Of a stretch of 64,000 nt of DNA, positions 8,898 to 18,071 are shown piece by piece (the stretch's first letter is position 1; each line of letters opens with the position of its first letter). Source of the DNA: Pseudomonadota bacterium (GTDB lineage: Bacteria > Pseudomonadota > Gammaproteobacteria > Steroidobacterales > Steroidobacteraceae); assembly GCA_023423935.1 (NCBI GenBank), contig JAFAEQ010000030.1:1-64000 (forward strand), read 5' to 3'. The position numbers and the translations under genes are program-made. A model generated the notes under the pieces. It saw nothing but the letters and a program-made list of their open reading frames with translations, was not told the origin of the DNA and searched no databases.

Positions 8898-10343
8898 TCA
8901 GTCAGGCCGCGCGTTGGTATAAGGCGACGCAAGTTTCAGATCGCTCACGAACTTTTCATAAGCATCCGCACGTTCCAGATCGCGCATGCGTAACAGCGCC
9001 GACGGATGGACCGTGAGCAGCACGTCGGGTCTGCGCACGCCATCGATTTCCACGGAAGAAATGATGCGGCCGCGATTCGCGAGGATCGGTACGGCCTGAC
9101 CCAGGACGCTGCGTGCCGCCGTACCGCCCAAGGCAAGGATCAGCTCGGGCTGAATCGCCGTGAGCTCCGCTTCGAGCCAGCGATGACAGGCAGCAATCTC
9201 GAGCTGACCGGGCGTCTTGTGTATCCGGCGCTTGCCGCGCGCCTCGAACTTGAAGTGCTTCACTGCGTTCGTCACATACATCTGGGCACGGGTAAGTCCC
9301 GCATCCTTGAAGGCTCGATCCAGCAACTGACCCGCAGGACCGACGAACGGCCTGCCCGCAATGTCTTCCTGATCACCCGGCTGCTCGCCGACCACGACGA
9401 TGCGGGCATCGCGTGGTCCTTCGCCGAACACGGTTTGCGTCGCGTGTTCCCACAACGGACAGGCTCGACAGTGCGCAGCGCGATCCTTCATGTCCATGGA
9501 CGCGACTTCCGGCGCCGAAGTGGTTTCGGTCGTTTCCAGCCGGCGCAGGTGTCGCCGCGCAGGCTCGGTAATCGAATGATCGATCATGTCCTGCGTGCGT
9601 CTTCGCGATTCCGCGATCATTCCTGGAATCAATGGACTTTCCGGAAGATTGCGCCAGTACTTCTTCGGCATGTGCGCGCGCATCGAATCCACTTTCAAGC
9701 GCGCGGGATTGAAGATGCTTGCGTAGTACGCGCGCCAGAGCGTCTCTGCGGCATCCTCCGCCGGCACTTCACTGCGAAGACCGCCGGGACCGAACGTGAG
9801 CTGATGCAGATCCCAAAGCGCACGTCGCTCCGGCGTCACGATCGCCCACGGCGTATTGGCGAAACGTCGCACGAAGAAAGGCGTCGCGGCTTCTACGATG
9901 TGATGTTGCGGCTCGAACCACGCAATGAAGCTGCGCGGCTCGACGCCGGGAACTTCGCGAAAGCGTACGAACGCATGCATCTTGTGAATGTCGCGATGAA
10001 CGGCTTTGTCCATGGCATGCGCTCGTGCGACATCCGCATCCATGGTGACTTCGAGCAGACGAGGCTCGACACGCAGGCGCCACAGCAGCCGATACATCAG
10101 CGCGAAGCGGGCCGGATCGCTGTGCAACGCTACGGATTGCGCGAGCCGCAGATAGGACGCAGGCACCTTGAAAGATGCAGAGGGCGCCGATTCGCCCGCA
10201 GGCTCTTCCGCAAACAACGCGCTCGTCTCTTGTTCGGTCTGCCAGCTCACCCGCTCAGGCGGGACCTCGTTGCGAATCAGAGTTCTTGCCGCAATACGAA
10301 AGCCCGCGAAATCCGTCGCATCGCGCAGCGTCACACTATGCAT
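8898..10343 (-). CDS. udgX: UdgX-type uracil-DNA-binding protein with N-terminal DUF4130 domain
   Basis: This 481-residue two-domain protein has a DUF4130/TIGR03915-type domain at about 1-265 and a family-4-like uracil-DNA glycosylase fold at about 285-481. The second domain has Cys292/Cys295 (HCRACPLW), consistent with an Fe-S cluster, the active loop GEQPGDQED at 319-327, and LTVHPSALLR near the end. The insertion loop KRRIH at 371-375 is the hallmark of UdgX. In mycobacterial UdgX this loop carries the histidine that bonds covalently to uracil in DNA (established for that protein); His375 is the equivalent here. It overlaps the upstream radical-SAM gene by 8 bases, so the two are translationally coupled. 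This gene pairing is known in many bacteria, with unclear biology. Confidence 0.9.
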   Translation of the reverse strand: MHSVTLRDATDFAGFRIAARTLIRNEVPPERVSWQTEQETSALFAEEPAGESAPSASFKVPASYLRLAQSVALHSDPARFALMYRLLWRLRVEPRLLEVTMDADVARAHAMDKAVHRDIHKMHAFVRFREVPGVEPRSFIAWFEPQHHIVEAATPFFVRRFANTPWAIVTPERRALWDLHQLTFGPGGLRSEVPAEDAAETLWRAYYASIFNPARLKVDSMRAHMPKKYWRNLPESPLIPGMIAESRRRTQDMIDHSITEPARRHLRRLETTETTSAPEVASMDMKDRAAHCRACPLWEHATQTVFGEGPRDARIVVVGEQPGDQEDIAGRPFVGPAGQLLDRAFKDAGLTRAQMYVTNAVKHFKFEARGKRRIHKTPGQLEIAACHRWLEAELTAIQPELILALGGTAARSVLGQAVPILANRGRIISSVEIDGVRRPDVLLTVHPSALLRMRDLERADAYEKFVSDLKLASPYTNARPD

Positions 10344-11559
10344 GACCCGACCAGAGCGAAAGCTGCGCCGGAGCCGGCCGCAATGCTTCGGACAACCGCT
10401 CGCTATCGAGTGACGGCACCACGTCTGTCTGCGAAAACTTCAGGAATGGCAGCACGCGCTTCAATGGAACGCGCAATCGCTGCAGATCGTCGCATGTAAT
10501 CGTGCGAACCCGCCGCGCAGCGAGAATCCGTTCGACCGCCTTGGTGCCCAGACCCGGAACACGCAGCAACTGCTCCCGCGAGCAGCGGTTGATATCCATT
10601 GGAAACTGGTCGCGATGCTTCAGCGCCCACGCGAGCTTCGGATCGATTTCGAGATCGAGCATGCCGTCGGACTGCTCGAAGATCTCTGCCGCGGCGAATC
10701 CATAGAAGCGCATCAGCCAGTCGGCCTGATACAGGCGATGCTCGCGCATCAAGGGCGCCGGACGCGACGGCAACAGTTTCGAAGAGTCCGCGATCGGACT
10801 GAAGGCTGAGTAATACACACGCCGCAGTCGATATGCGCTGTACAGTGTCGAACTCTTCTCGATGATGGACTGATCGGTTGCCTGATCTGCGCCGACGATG
10901 AGCTGTGTGCTCTGCCCGCCTGGCGCGAACTTCGGCCCTTGCGGTTCTGCCCGACACTCGTCGATGTGCGCACGCAATTGCGCCATCGAACGCTTGATGC
11001 TTTGCGCATCCTTCTCGGGCGCGAGCTGCGTGAGACTTTGCTCGCTCGGCAGCTCGATGTTCACGCTGACGCGATCGGCGTAGCGACCGGCCTGCGTCAG
11101 CAACTCCGGCGCCGCGTCAGGAATCGTCTTCAGATGAATATAGCCGCGGAAATCATGCGTCTCACGCAGCGTACGTGCGACGCCCACGAGCTGCTCCATC
11201 GTGTAGTCGGCATCGCGAATGATGCCCGAGCTCAGAAACAAGCCTTCGATGTAGTTGCGTGAGTAGAAGTCGAGCGTGAGCCCTACGACTTCTTCGACCG
11301 AGAAACGCGCACGGGCGATATTGCTCGAGCTGCGATTCACGCAGTACAGACAATCGTAGATGCAGAAGTTCGTGAGCAGGATCTTCAGCAATGAGATGCA
11401 GCGGCCGTCCGGTGCATAGCTATGACAGATCCCCATCCCTTCGGTGGATCCCATGCCGCGGCCATTCACGGAATCGCGCTTCGCAGAGCCGCTCGACGCG
11501 CACGAGGCATCGTATTTCGCGGCATCGGCAAGTATCCGCAACTTCGCCTGGATATCCAT
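10336..11559 (-). CDS. Radical SAM protein linked to UdgX (TIGR03916-type), putative DNA repair/modification
   Basis: This 407-residue radical SAM enzyme has the CxxxCxxC cluster motif at Cys66/Cys70/Cys73 (NFCIYDCLYCVN). A C-terminal helix-hairpin-helix segment (LLRVPGLGTKAVERIL, about 335-350) indicates DNA binding. The family is annotated as a putative DNA modification/repair radical SAM protein that co-occurs with the UdgX-type gene. Here the two overlap by 8 bases and are surely co-transcribed, this gene first. The substrate is unknown; a radical reaction on a damaged or modified base is the family-level inference. Confidence 0.9.
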   Translation of the reverse strand: MDIQAKLRILADAAKYDASCASSGSAKRDSVNGRGMGSTEGMGICHSYAPDGRCISLLKILLTNFCIYDCLYCVNRSSSNIARARFSVEEVVGLTLDFYSRNYIEGLFLSSGIIRDADYTMEQLVGVARTLRETHDFRGYIHLKTIPDAAPELLTQAGRYADRVSVNIELPSEQSLTQLAPEKDAQSIKRSMAQLRAHIDECRAEPQGPKFAPGGQSTQLIVGADQATDQSIIEKSSTLYSAYRLRRVYYSAFSPIADSSKLLPSRPAPLMREHRLYQADWLMRFYGFAAAEIFEQSDGMLDLEIDPKLAWALKHRDQFPMDINRCSREQLLRVPGLGTKAVERILAARRVRTITCDDLQRLRVPLKRVLPFLKFSQTDVVPSLDSERLSEALRPAPAQLSLWSGHA

Positions 11560-11678
11560 ACAGGCATGGTACCCGATGCAAAGCGACCGCCATTAGAGGT
11601 AGAAGCCGGACGCTGCGGACTGGGAATAGGGGGAATAGCGAATGGGTGAACGGCACCATCGCCCCTCTGTGGCATTCC

Positions 11679-13037
11679 CTATTCCTTGCCCAATCCCTGC
11701 TTGCCAGCCATCTCGCTACCCTCCACTGCCTTTGCCTTCATTGCAAAATAGATGGGCGCGCCAGCCAGAAACAGCACCAGGCTCCACAGGAACGCCTCGC
11801 CGCCTGCGCCGTACAAAGCCCAGAGAGAATAGAGCGCAGCGCAGGCTGCCACGATCAGCATGGCAGTCAGTTTTCCGCCTGCGAGACCCAGATCTCCGCG
11901 CCGCGCGAGGCGGATTGCCGCCAGCGAACAGAACAGATACATGATCAGGAACACCGAGGTCGAGAGCAGCACTGTGAAGGTAAAGATCTGGACCATCGTG
12001 GCGTTGTAGTTCATCAGCACCAGCGGCGTTGCCAGCACGCTGGTGAAAAAGAGCGCGGCGCCAGGCGTGCCGAAGCGGGACTCACGCGCGAAGAATTTCG
12101 GGAAAACACCTTCGCGGGCGAGCACGCGCGGCATTTCTCCCTGCAACAGAATCCAGCCATTCAGTGCGCCGAATCCGCTGATGAATGTGAAGAGCGCGAG
12201 CAGATGCGCGGCGGCATCTCCCCAGAACATGCGGACGACATCGGCAAAGGGTGCGCTCGATTGGGCCAGCTGTTCACCCGGAACCAGCAGGATCACGGTC
12301 GTCGAGGCCGCTACATATATAAGAGCGGCGGTGAACGTGCCGATCAGGGTTGCGCGCGGGATGACGCGCTGCGGATCGATCAACTTCTCCGCGGGGACCG
12401 TCGCCGATTCGAGCCCGAGCAGGGCCCAGAGCGTCAACGTCGCCGAGGCCGTGATTGCGGACCAGGTAAACGGCTGCGGTTCGACCTGGATCACCTCGGT
12501 GTTGCGCTCGCCGAACAGAACCAGCGCGAGCGCAATCACCGCGAGAAGCGGCAGCAACTTCAGCGCCGTCGTGACGACCTGGAAGGCACCTGCATATCGC
12601 ACGCCGCGATAGTTCAGGAACGTCAGAATCCAGATGAGCGCACAGGCGGTGACTGCAGGCGCACCGACCGTCGTCTTCAGTGCGGGAATCAGCTCGGCCA
12701 GACTCGCGACAGTCGCGATCGAGATCGCCGCATTGCCTACCCATACGGAAACCCAGTAGGCCCACGCCATCAGAAACCCGGCGAGCTCTCCAAAGGCAAC
12801 TCGCGGATAGACGTAAGGCCCGCCGGCTTGCGGATAGACGCGAGCGAGTTGCGCGAACACGGCCGCAAGGAACAAGGCTCCTGTCGCGGTGACGAGCCAG
12901 CCGAGCACGCTGTTCAATCCGTACGGTGCGAGTGAGGCCGGCAGCAGGAACACACCCGAGCCGACGATGTTGCCGATGACGAGCGCGAGGCACATCCAGA
13001 ATCCCATCTTGCCGCGAGCGTCGTTCTCGTTGTTCAT
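11679..13037 (-). CDS. APC-family amino acid permease/antiporter (AdiC-like)
   Basis: This inner-membrane transporter of 452 residues has about 12 hydrophobic segments. Its first helix contains IGNIVGSGVFLLPASLAPYG, very close to the arginine/agmatine antiporter AdiC signature. Further AdiC-like landmarks are PQAGGPYVYPR, the TLWALLGLESATVPAEK region in helix 6, and FGALNGWILLQGE in helix 8, where AdiC has its substrate-gating Trp. It probably exchanges or imports a basic amino acid or polyamine, but specificity is not proven. The open frame extends to 13478, yet that extension is antisense to the divergent peptidase gene; the ATG at 13037 (MNNENDARGKMGFW) is the sensible start. No decarboxylase is adjacent, so acid resistance is not indicated. 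Confidence 0.88.
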   Translation of the reverse strand: MNNENDARGKMGFWMCLALVIGNIVGSGVFLLPASLAPYGLNSVLGWLVTATGALFLAAVFAQLARVYPQAGGPYVYPRVAFGELAGFLMAWAYWVSVWVGNAAISIATVASLAELIPALKTTVGAPAVTACALIWILTFLNYRGVRYAGAFQVVTTALKLLPLLAVIALALVLFGERNTEVIQVEPQPFTWSAITASATLTLWALLGLESATVPAEKLIDPQRVIPRATLIGTFTAALIYVAASTTVILLVPGEQLAQSSAPFADVVRMFWGDAAAHLLALFTFISGFGALNGWILLQGEMPRVLAREGVFPKFFARESRFGTPGAALFFTSVLATPLVLMNYNATMVQIFTFTVLLSTSVFLIMYLFCSLAAIRLARRGDLGLAGGKLTAMLIVAACAALYSLWALYGAGGEAFLWSLVLFLAGAPIYFAMKAKAVEGSEMAGKQGLGKE

Positions 13038-13085
13038 GTCATCGGCGTTGTCGATATGATGAGGCGGGCCATCTCTCGCAAGACC

Positions 13086-14222
13086 ATGAACAAAGTAGCC
13101 TGTGCGTGTCTCGCTGTCGCCTGTTTTCTCCTGTCGACAACCAGTGGAGCAGAATCCGTGCGTGCTCGATCCCTTGGAGTTCCATTCGATGGCAAGACCG
13201 GCGCGTACAACGCAATCACCGATGTCGAAGGTGTGACGGTTGGCTACTCGACCTTGATCGAAGGCGAAGGCGCATCGGCGGTACGCACCGGTGTCACGGC
13301 AATTCTGCCTCGCGGCCGCAAGAGCATCGAACAACCCGCGTTCGCGGGCATCTTCAGTCTCAACGGCAATGGCGAGATGACCGGTTCGCACTGGGTGGAG
13401 GAGTCGGGCTTTCTGGAAGGGCCCATCATGCTGACCAATAGTCACAGCGTCGGCATCGTGCGCGACTCGGTGATCCAATGGCGCATCAAACAGGGGCCGC
13501 CCGATGCGTCCGGCTATTTCTGGTCGTTACCTGTTGTTGCCGAGACCTATGACGGCCACCTCAACGACATCAACGGATTTCACGTGAAGCCCGAGCACGT
13601 CTTCGCTGCACTCGACAGTGCTCAGGGCGGCGCGATTGCGGAAGGGAACGTGGGCGGTGGTACCGGGATGATCTGCCATGAATTCAAGGGCGGCACTGGC
13701 ACGAGCTCGCGCCTGGTGAAGATCGATCAACGCTCGTATGTCGTCGGTGCGCTCGTCCAGGCTAACTATGGTGTACGTGGCGAGTTGAGGATCGCAGGTG
13801 CTCCGGTCGGAAAACACCTGCAGAACGATCTGCTCTGGAGCGAGCCCGTGAGGGACCAGGGCTCGATCATCATCGTAATCGCCACCGATGCGCCGCTGAT
13901 GCCGCATCAACTCAAGCGACTGGCACGCCGTGCCTCGATGGGTCTCGCTCGCGTCGGCAGTTACGCCGGAAACGGGTCCGGCGATATTTTCATCGCGTTC
14001 TCCACCGCCAATGCGTCCGCCATTCAGTCGGCGACCGCACAACTCACCGCACTGGGCAACGACGAACTCGACGGTCTGTTCCTCGCGACCGTGCAGGCGG
14101 TCGAAGAGAGCATCGTCAACGCGCTCATCGCGGCGAAGACCATGATCGGTGTCGACGGCCATCGTGCAGTAGCCATCGATCACGATCAGCTCAGACAGGT
14201 ACTGCGCAAGTACGGTCGCTGA
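13086..14222 (+). CDS. P1-family (DmpA/BapA-like) N-terminal nucleophile aminopeptidase, exported
   Basis: This 378-residue serine aminopeptidase of MEROPS family S58/P1 resembles DmpA L-aminopeptidase/D-esterase and beta-peptidyl aminopeptidases. These precursors cleave themselves in front of a Ser/Thr that becomes the nucleophile; the candidate site is in KGGTGTSSRL (about 202-210). Conserved landmarks are NAITDVEGVTVGYSTL, RTGVTAILP, LTNSHSVG, EGNVGGGTGM and GSYAGNGSGDIF. An N-terminal signal peptide (residues 1-22) predicts periplasmic location. ATG at 13086 (MNKVACAC) is preferred over 13056 because it starts the signal peptide. It is divergent from the permease, which suggests a peptide/amino-acid salvage pair. 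Confidence 0.88.
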   Translation: MNKVACACLAVACFLLSTTSGAESVRARSLGVPFDGKTGAYNAITDVEGVTVGYSTLIEGEGASAVRTGVTAILPRGRKSIEQPAFAGIFSLNGNGEMTGSHWVEESGFLEGPIMLTNSHSVGIVRDSVIQWRIKQGPPDASGYFWSLPVVAETYDGHLNDINGFHVKPEHVFAALDSAQGGAIAEGNVGGGTGMICHEFKGGTGTSSRLVKIDQRSYVVGALVQANYGVRGELRIAGAPVGKHLQNDLLWSEPVRDQGSIIIVIATDAPLMPHQLKRLARRASMGLARVGSYAGNGSGDIFIAFSTANASAIQSATAQLTALGNDELDGLFLATVQAVEESIVNALIAAKTMIGVDGHRAVAIDHDQLRQVLRKYGR

Positions 14223-14299
14223 TCGCAAGCGGGAACTTCGAGCGCCGCAGCGTTCTCCACTATGCGGGTCAATTCGGCGCCGTCCCGCACGATCTGGAT

Positions 14300-14632
14300 A
14301 TGGCAGACCGCGACACAGAACTGCTCGAAGAAGCTTTCGATGGACTCGAGGATCGCACCGGTGGCCGTCTGCGCAGATTCATCCAGTGGCTGCGCGATCC
14401 GCGTTCGCGCTGGATCCGTATTCCGCTCGGCATGCTGTGCATCCTCGCGAGCTTCTTCTGGTTCCTGCCCGTGGTCGGAATCGAGTGGTTGCCGATCGGT
14501 CTGCTGTTGATTGCCGAGGAAGTGCCGTTTCTGCGCCGGCCGGTGGCGCGAATGATGTTGTGGCTCGAGCACAAATGGGATGCGCTGAGATCGTGGTTCA
14601 GTCGCAGAAGACAACAACGAACGAAGTCCTGA
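14300..14632 (+). CDS. Small inner-membrane protein of unknown function
   Basis: This 110-residue protein has a charged N-terminus, one or two hydrophobic stretches (about 42-75) containing FWFLPVVGIEWLPIGLLLIAEEVPFLRRP, and a basic, aromatic C-terminal tail. Similar short proteins with this hydrophobic pattern occur widely in proteobacteria without known function. It begins 77 bases after the peptidase gene on the same strand. I can assign no role beyond membrane residence. Confidence 0.7.
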   Translation: MADRDTELLEEAFDGLEDRTGGRLRRFIQWLRDPRSRWIRIPLGMLCILASFFWFLPVVGIEWLPIGLLLIAEEVPFLRRPVARMMLWLEHKWDALRSWFSRRRQQRTKS

Positions 14633-14746
14633 GTTTGACGACGCGGCGCGGCGACTTCATGCCGCGCTTGGAACTCACCGGCCCCCGTCTCGTTAGCTCC
14701 TACATCTCATCCCTTGAGCGGCCCGTGCATCGGGCGAGGAGACGCT

Positions 14747-15460
14747 ATGGCGCTTTCAGATCTGTGGCGAAATCTGCGCGGCGAGCATCGCGATCGTCGC
14801 GACTACGAGAGCCGGCCGAATCGTCAGCGCGACGACCTGGGATTCCAGCGACGCGGATGGCGCGAGGGCAGCGACTACTACGGCAACAACGACGCCCGCT
14901 ATCGCGCGCGCGGCGGTGACTTCGCCGGCGAACAGCACTATCGCGGTTCGGACGATGACTGGCGCTCACCCTGGCGTCGCTCATCCGAGGAGGGCTCGTC
15001 ATTCAACGATCGCTGGCAGAACGCCTATGGACCCGGCATTCCTTCGACCAGCATGGATTACACCGGACGCTCGGCTTCCGATTCGGGTTACACCGATTCG
15101 CAGGACTTCGCCTCTCGAGATCAAGACGACGCACGCTGGTGGAATGACCGCGCCGGATGGCCGGAAGAACGCGGCGCAGCATCGCAAAGCTTTCGCGGAC
15201 GCGGACCGCAAGGGTATCGCCGCTCCGATGACCGCATCCGCGAAGACGCATGCGAATGCCTCATGGAGGACGAGTATGTCGATGCGTCCGAGATCGAGGT
15301 CGAAGTACGCGATGGCGAGATCACGCTGTCGGGCACTGTCGAATCACGCGAGCAGAAACGTCGTGCGGAGCATCTGCTCGAAGAACTGTCGGGCGTGAAC
15401 GAGATTCACAACCGTCTGCGCGTACACCATGCCGGCGATCACGCACAACCCTCGATGTGA
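14747..15460 (+). CDS. BON-domain protein with low-complexity N-terminal half
   Basis: This 237-residue protein has an Arg/Asp/Gly/Tyr/Ser-rich, probably disordered N-terminal region (1-165). A C-terminal BON domain (about 170-232) follows: DACECLMEDEYVDASEIEVEV, then GEITLSGTVESREQKRRAEHL and GVNEIHNRLRV. BON domains typically bind phospholipid or envelope surfaces, as in OsmY. No signal peptide is visible, so it may be cytoplasmic, as with similar stress-linked BON proteins. The ATG at 14747 follows a GAGGAG ribosome-binding site; the frame is open slightly further upstream. Confidence 0.82.
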   Translation: MALSDLWRNLRGEHRDRRDYESRPNRQRDDLGFQRRGWREGSDYYGNNDARYRARGGDFAGEQHYRGSDDDWRSPWRRSSEEGSSFNDRWQNAYGPGIPSTSMDYTGRSASDSGYTDSQDFASRDQDDARWWNDRAGWPEERGAASQSFRGRGPQGYRRSDDRIREDACECLMEDEYVDASEIEVEVRDGEITLSGTVESREQKRRAEHLLEELSGVNEIHNRLRVHHAGDHAQPSM

Positions 15461-15493
15461 TCGTGGTGAGGCCGCCGGTGCGGGTTTGACGCC

Positions 15494-15513
15494 CGCTCGC
15501 TGCAGAGCGAGCG
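15494..15513. terminator. GC-rich hairpin between convergent genes
   Basis: CGCTCGCT-GCAG-AGCGAGCG is a perfect 8-bp stem with a 4-base loop, placed between the converging ends of the BON-domain gene and the LysR gene. It may act as a bidirectional terminator, although no U-run is seen on either side. Confidence 0.4.
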
Positions 15514-15545
15514 GTGGCAAGGCAGAACCGGCGGGCGAGCCGGGC

Positions 15546-16484
15546 TCAAGGTTGAACGATGACCGCGGCGCGGATGAAGTCTCTTGCGTGCTGTCGATCC
15601 GCCGTCGCCTCATCGCATAACCAATCGCGGAATTTGAGGATCTTGCGACTGTGCTGCCGGGCGACCGGATAAGCGAGCCAGAAGGCTCTGCCATCGCTCG
15701 CAACGAATTCGTGCGCGGGCACGAGTCGTCCGGATTCCAGCTGATGGCGAAACAGGATCGGTGAACCGATCGCGATTCCCTGTCCTGCCTCGGCCGCCGC
15801 GATGTCGAGATATTCGGCCGCGAGCTGGGTGGCAAACCGCTTGGGCGACACCGTCTCCTTTGCGCCGATCGCGCGATACCACAATGCCCACCAATCGGGA
15901 CGACCCAGCAGCGGCACCGAAAGCGAACGCGTCGGATCGGCGATATCCGCCGCAGCATCTCGGAGTGCCGGCGAGCACAGCGGCATGAAAATGCTTGGCA
16001 GCACCTGAGTCGTCGCAAGCCCCGACCACCGACCATGTCCATTGCGAATCGCAGCGTCGAAGCGGCCGTCCGTCAAATCCTCTGGCGTGGCCGATACATC
16101 CAACCCCAATGACATTTCCGGATGCTTGTGCCGGAATTTTCCAAGCTTGGGCGTGAGCCAGCTGGTGCCCAACGTCGGCAGCGTGGTCAGCGAGATTCGG
16201 CAATCGTCCGCGTCGATCGCACGACTGAAGCTCGCACGCAAAGCCGCAAAGGCGTTCATGGCCTCGCGAGCCACGATGTCGCCCGGCTCGGTCAATACGA
16301 CCTGATTCGGGTGACGGATGAAGAGTTGCACACCGATCTGCTCCTCCAGCCGACGCACGTGATAGCTCACCGACGCAGCCGTGGTATCGAGCTCCTGCGC
16401 GGCTTTCGCGAAGCTGCGCAACCGCGCTGCGGCTTCGAAAGCGCGAATGGCGGACAGCGACGGGAACCTGCGATCGGCGACCAT
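15546..16484 (-). CDS. LysR-family transcriptional regulator (GcvA-like)
   Basis: This 312-residue regulator has an N-terminal winged helix-turn-helix: SAIRAFEAAARLRSFAKAAQ, then TAASVSYHVRRLEEQIG and LFIRHPNQVVLT. A C-terminal periplasmic-binding-protein-like effector domain follows. The SVSYHVRRLEEQ recognition helix is characteristic of the GcvA-type branch. It is divergent from the Tat-exported protein gene 92 bases away, so that gene is its most likely target; the effector is unknown. Confidence 0.88.
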   Translation of the reverse strand: MVADRRFPSLSAIRAFEAAARLRSFAKAAQELDTTAASVSYHVRRLEEQIGVQLFIRHPNQVVLTEPGDIVAREAMNAFAALRASFSRAIDADDCRISLTTLPTLGTSWLTPKLGKFRHKHPEMSLGLDVSATPEDLTDGRFDAAIRNGHGRWSGLATTQVLPSIFMPLCSPALRDAAADIADPTRSLSVPLLGRPDWWALWYRAIGAKETVSPKRFATQLAAEYLDIAAAEAGQGIAIGSPILFRHQLESGRLVPAHEFVASDGRAFWLAYPVARQHSRKILKFRDWLCDEATADRQHARDFIRAAVIVQP

Positions 16485-16576
16485 AAGTTGGACTTAGCCT
16501 GCAGGGCCGTTCTTGAATGGTCAACTGTGCGCGGCGCGCCATCATCGCGGCACCGGGTACAACATGGAAATCCAGG

Positions 16577-17679
16577 ATGACGGACATTGACCGTTCGATA
16601 TTGACGCGACGCGAATTCATCGCCGCGAGCTCAGCAGTCGCGGCAGGAACGCTCTTCGGCCTGCCCCACATCACGCGAGCGGAGATCGGCCATGAGCACG
16701 ACTGGGACTGGCTCACCGGCAACTGGGATGTGTGGCATCGCCGCCTGAAAGATCGTCTGGTCGGCAGCAACGAGTGGGAAGAATTCGGCGGCAAGAGCGC
16801 CTTGTGGCTCGCCCTCGGTGGGCTGGGCACGATCGACGACAACATCATGGATCTGCCTGGCGGCACCTACCGAGGACTTACGATTCGAGCGTTCGACCCA
16901 ACCACGCAGAACTGGTCGATCTGGTGGGTGGACGGACGCAACCCCACCCATATCGATCCGCCTGTGATCGGTCGATTCGCTGGCAATCAAGGTACGTTCG
17001 TCGGAAGGGACACCTTCAAGGGAATTCCCATCCTGATGCGGTTCCGCTGGAACGACACCGACAGCCCGCGTCCCTGGTGGGAGCAAGCGTTCTCGACCGA
17101 CGAAGGCAAGAGCTGGGAGGTGAACTGGCGCAACTACTTCACGCGGACCTCACCTGAAGCATCGACACTGCCATTGGCGCCTGATGCACCTGGCGACTGG
17201 GACTTCCTGACAGGCCACTGGAAAGTTCGTCATCGGCGACTTCGCAAACGACTGGTTGGAAGCAACGACTGGCAGCAGTTCGAGGGCACATGCGTCAATT
17301 GGCCAGTGCTGGGCGGTCACGCCAATGTCGATGACAACGTGATGAACATTCCCGGCGGTCGTGTGCGTGGCGTGGGCTTATGCACGTTCGATCCTGCCTC
17401 GCGCGAATGGCTGAGCTGGTGGCTGGACGACCGCAAACCGAACGACTTCGGCACGCCATTGCGAGGAAGATTCGAGAACAAGATCGCCACTTTCATCGGC
17501 GAAGAAGAATCGGATGGCCGCACAGTGAAAACACGCGTGCAATGGTTCACCGATAATCCGCACGCGCCGCGCTGGGAACAATCGAGCTCGGCGGACGGTG
17601 GCCAGACCTGGGAGCGCAATTGGGTCAGCGAGTTTGAGAGAGCGCGAAGAGCGCAAGGCTCTAGCACTAGCGCTAGCGC

Positions 17680-17689
<10 letters not shown>
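16577..17689 (+). CDS. Tat-exported protein made of two tandem DUF1579-like domains
   Basis: This 370-residue protein has a twin-arginine signal: TRREFIAASS with Arg11-Arg12, hydrophobic core to about 28. It then consists of two homologous blocks of about 155 residues. Each opens with DWD(W/F)LTG(N/H)W, followed by W(H/R)HRRL..RLVGSN(E/D)W, then (I/V)DDN(I/V)M(D/N)(L/I)PGG, RG, FDP, W..WW.D.R, and ends with a W-EQ...G-(K/Q)-(S/T)WE-NW segment. This pattern recalls DUF1579-type beta-barrel proteins of unknown function. The blocks are an internal duplication. ATG 16577 is chosen because it starts the Tat signal. The last residues and the stop codon lie in the repeat array that follows, so the C-terminal tail (SSTSASARL) is probably repeat-derived. 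Confidence 0.82.
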
Positions 17690-17747
<58 letters not shown>

Positions 17748-17769
17748 ACCGATGCTGTCGCATCTTTTC

Positions 17770-17850
17770 TGGCTAGCCCCTACTACCTAGTCCCTAGCGC
17801 CTTCTGTTCATCTCTGTCTGGCTAGTCCCTAGCGCCTAGTACCTAGCCCC
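17770..17850. repeat. CTAG-rich intergenic segment
   Basis: This short stretch contains many CTAG tetramers within degenerate units such as CTAGTCCCTAGCGCCTAGTACCTAG (in pieces). CTAG is normally rare in proteobacterial DNA. Several more CTAG sites lie at 17661-17680. A second CTAG-rich segment occurs at 52846-52950. Confidence 0.75.
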
Positions 17851-17856
17851 TGGAAA

Positions 17857-17886
17857 GAGGCGACCCTTGAACTCAAGGGTCGCCTC
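17857..17886. repeat. Perfect 14-bp inverted repeat (hairpin)
   Basis: GAGGCGACCCTTGA-AC-TCAAGGGTCGCCTC is a perfect 14-bp stem with a 2-base loop. It follows the CTAG-rich repeats and could end transcription of the Tat protein gene. On the minus strand it is followed by TTTCC. Confidence 0.7.
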
Positions 17887-18071
17887 GGATCGACGCGACA
17901 GACCTTTCGGACGGTGGCAGGTTCGAAGTGTCTGGTCGCGGCGAAATCGAACGATTCGACCTCTCTACAGCCAGACACGAATCAGCACGGAAATGTGTTC
18001 CCACGCGCAAATGGAACGATTCTGCCGTTCGCTTCGTGTCTATGCTGTCACAGCGAGAATCGTGCGCGCCG

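Noticed and set aside
9006..10499. 497-codon open frame antisense to UdgX
   Set aside because: Low-complexity Arg-rich shadow of a well-supported gene.
11391..12935. 514-codon open frame antisense to the permease
   Set aside because: Arg/Gln-rich shadow; the permease frame has clear transmembrane and motif structure.
13038..13478. N-terminal extension of the AdiC-like permease
   Set aside because: The extension is antisense to the peptidase gene and lacks membrane or family character; the permease family begins at the ATG at 13037.
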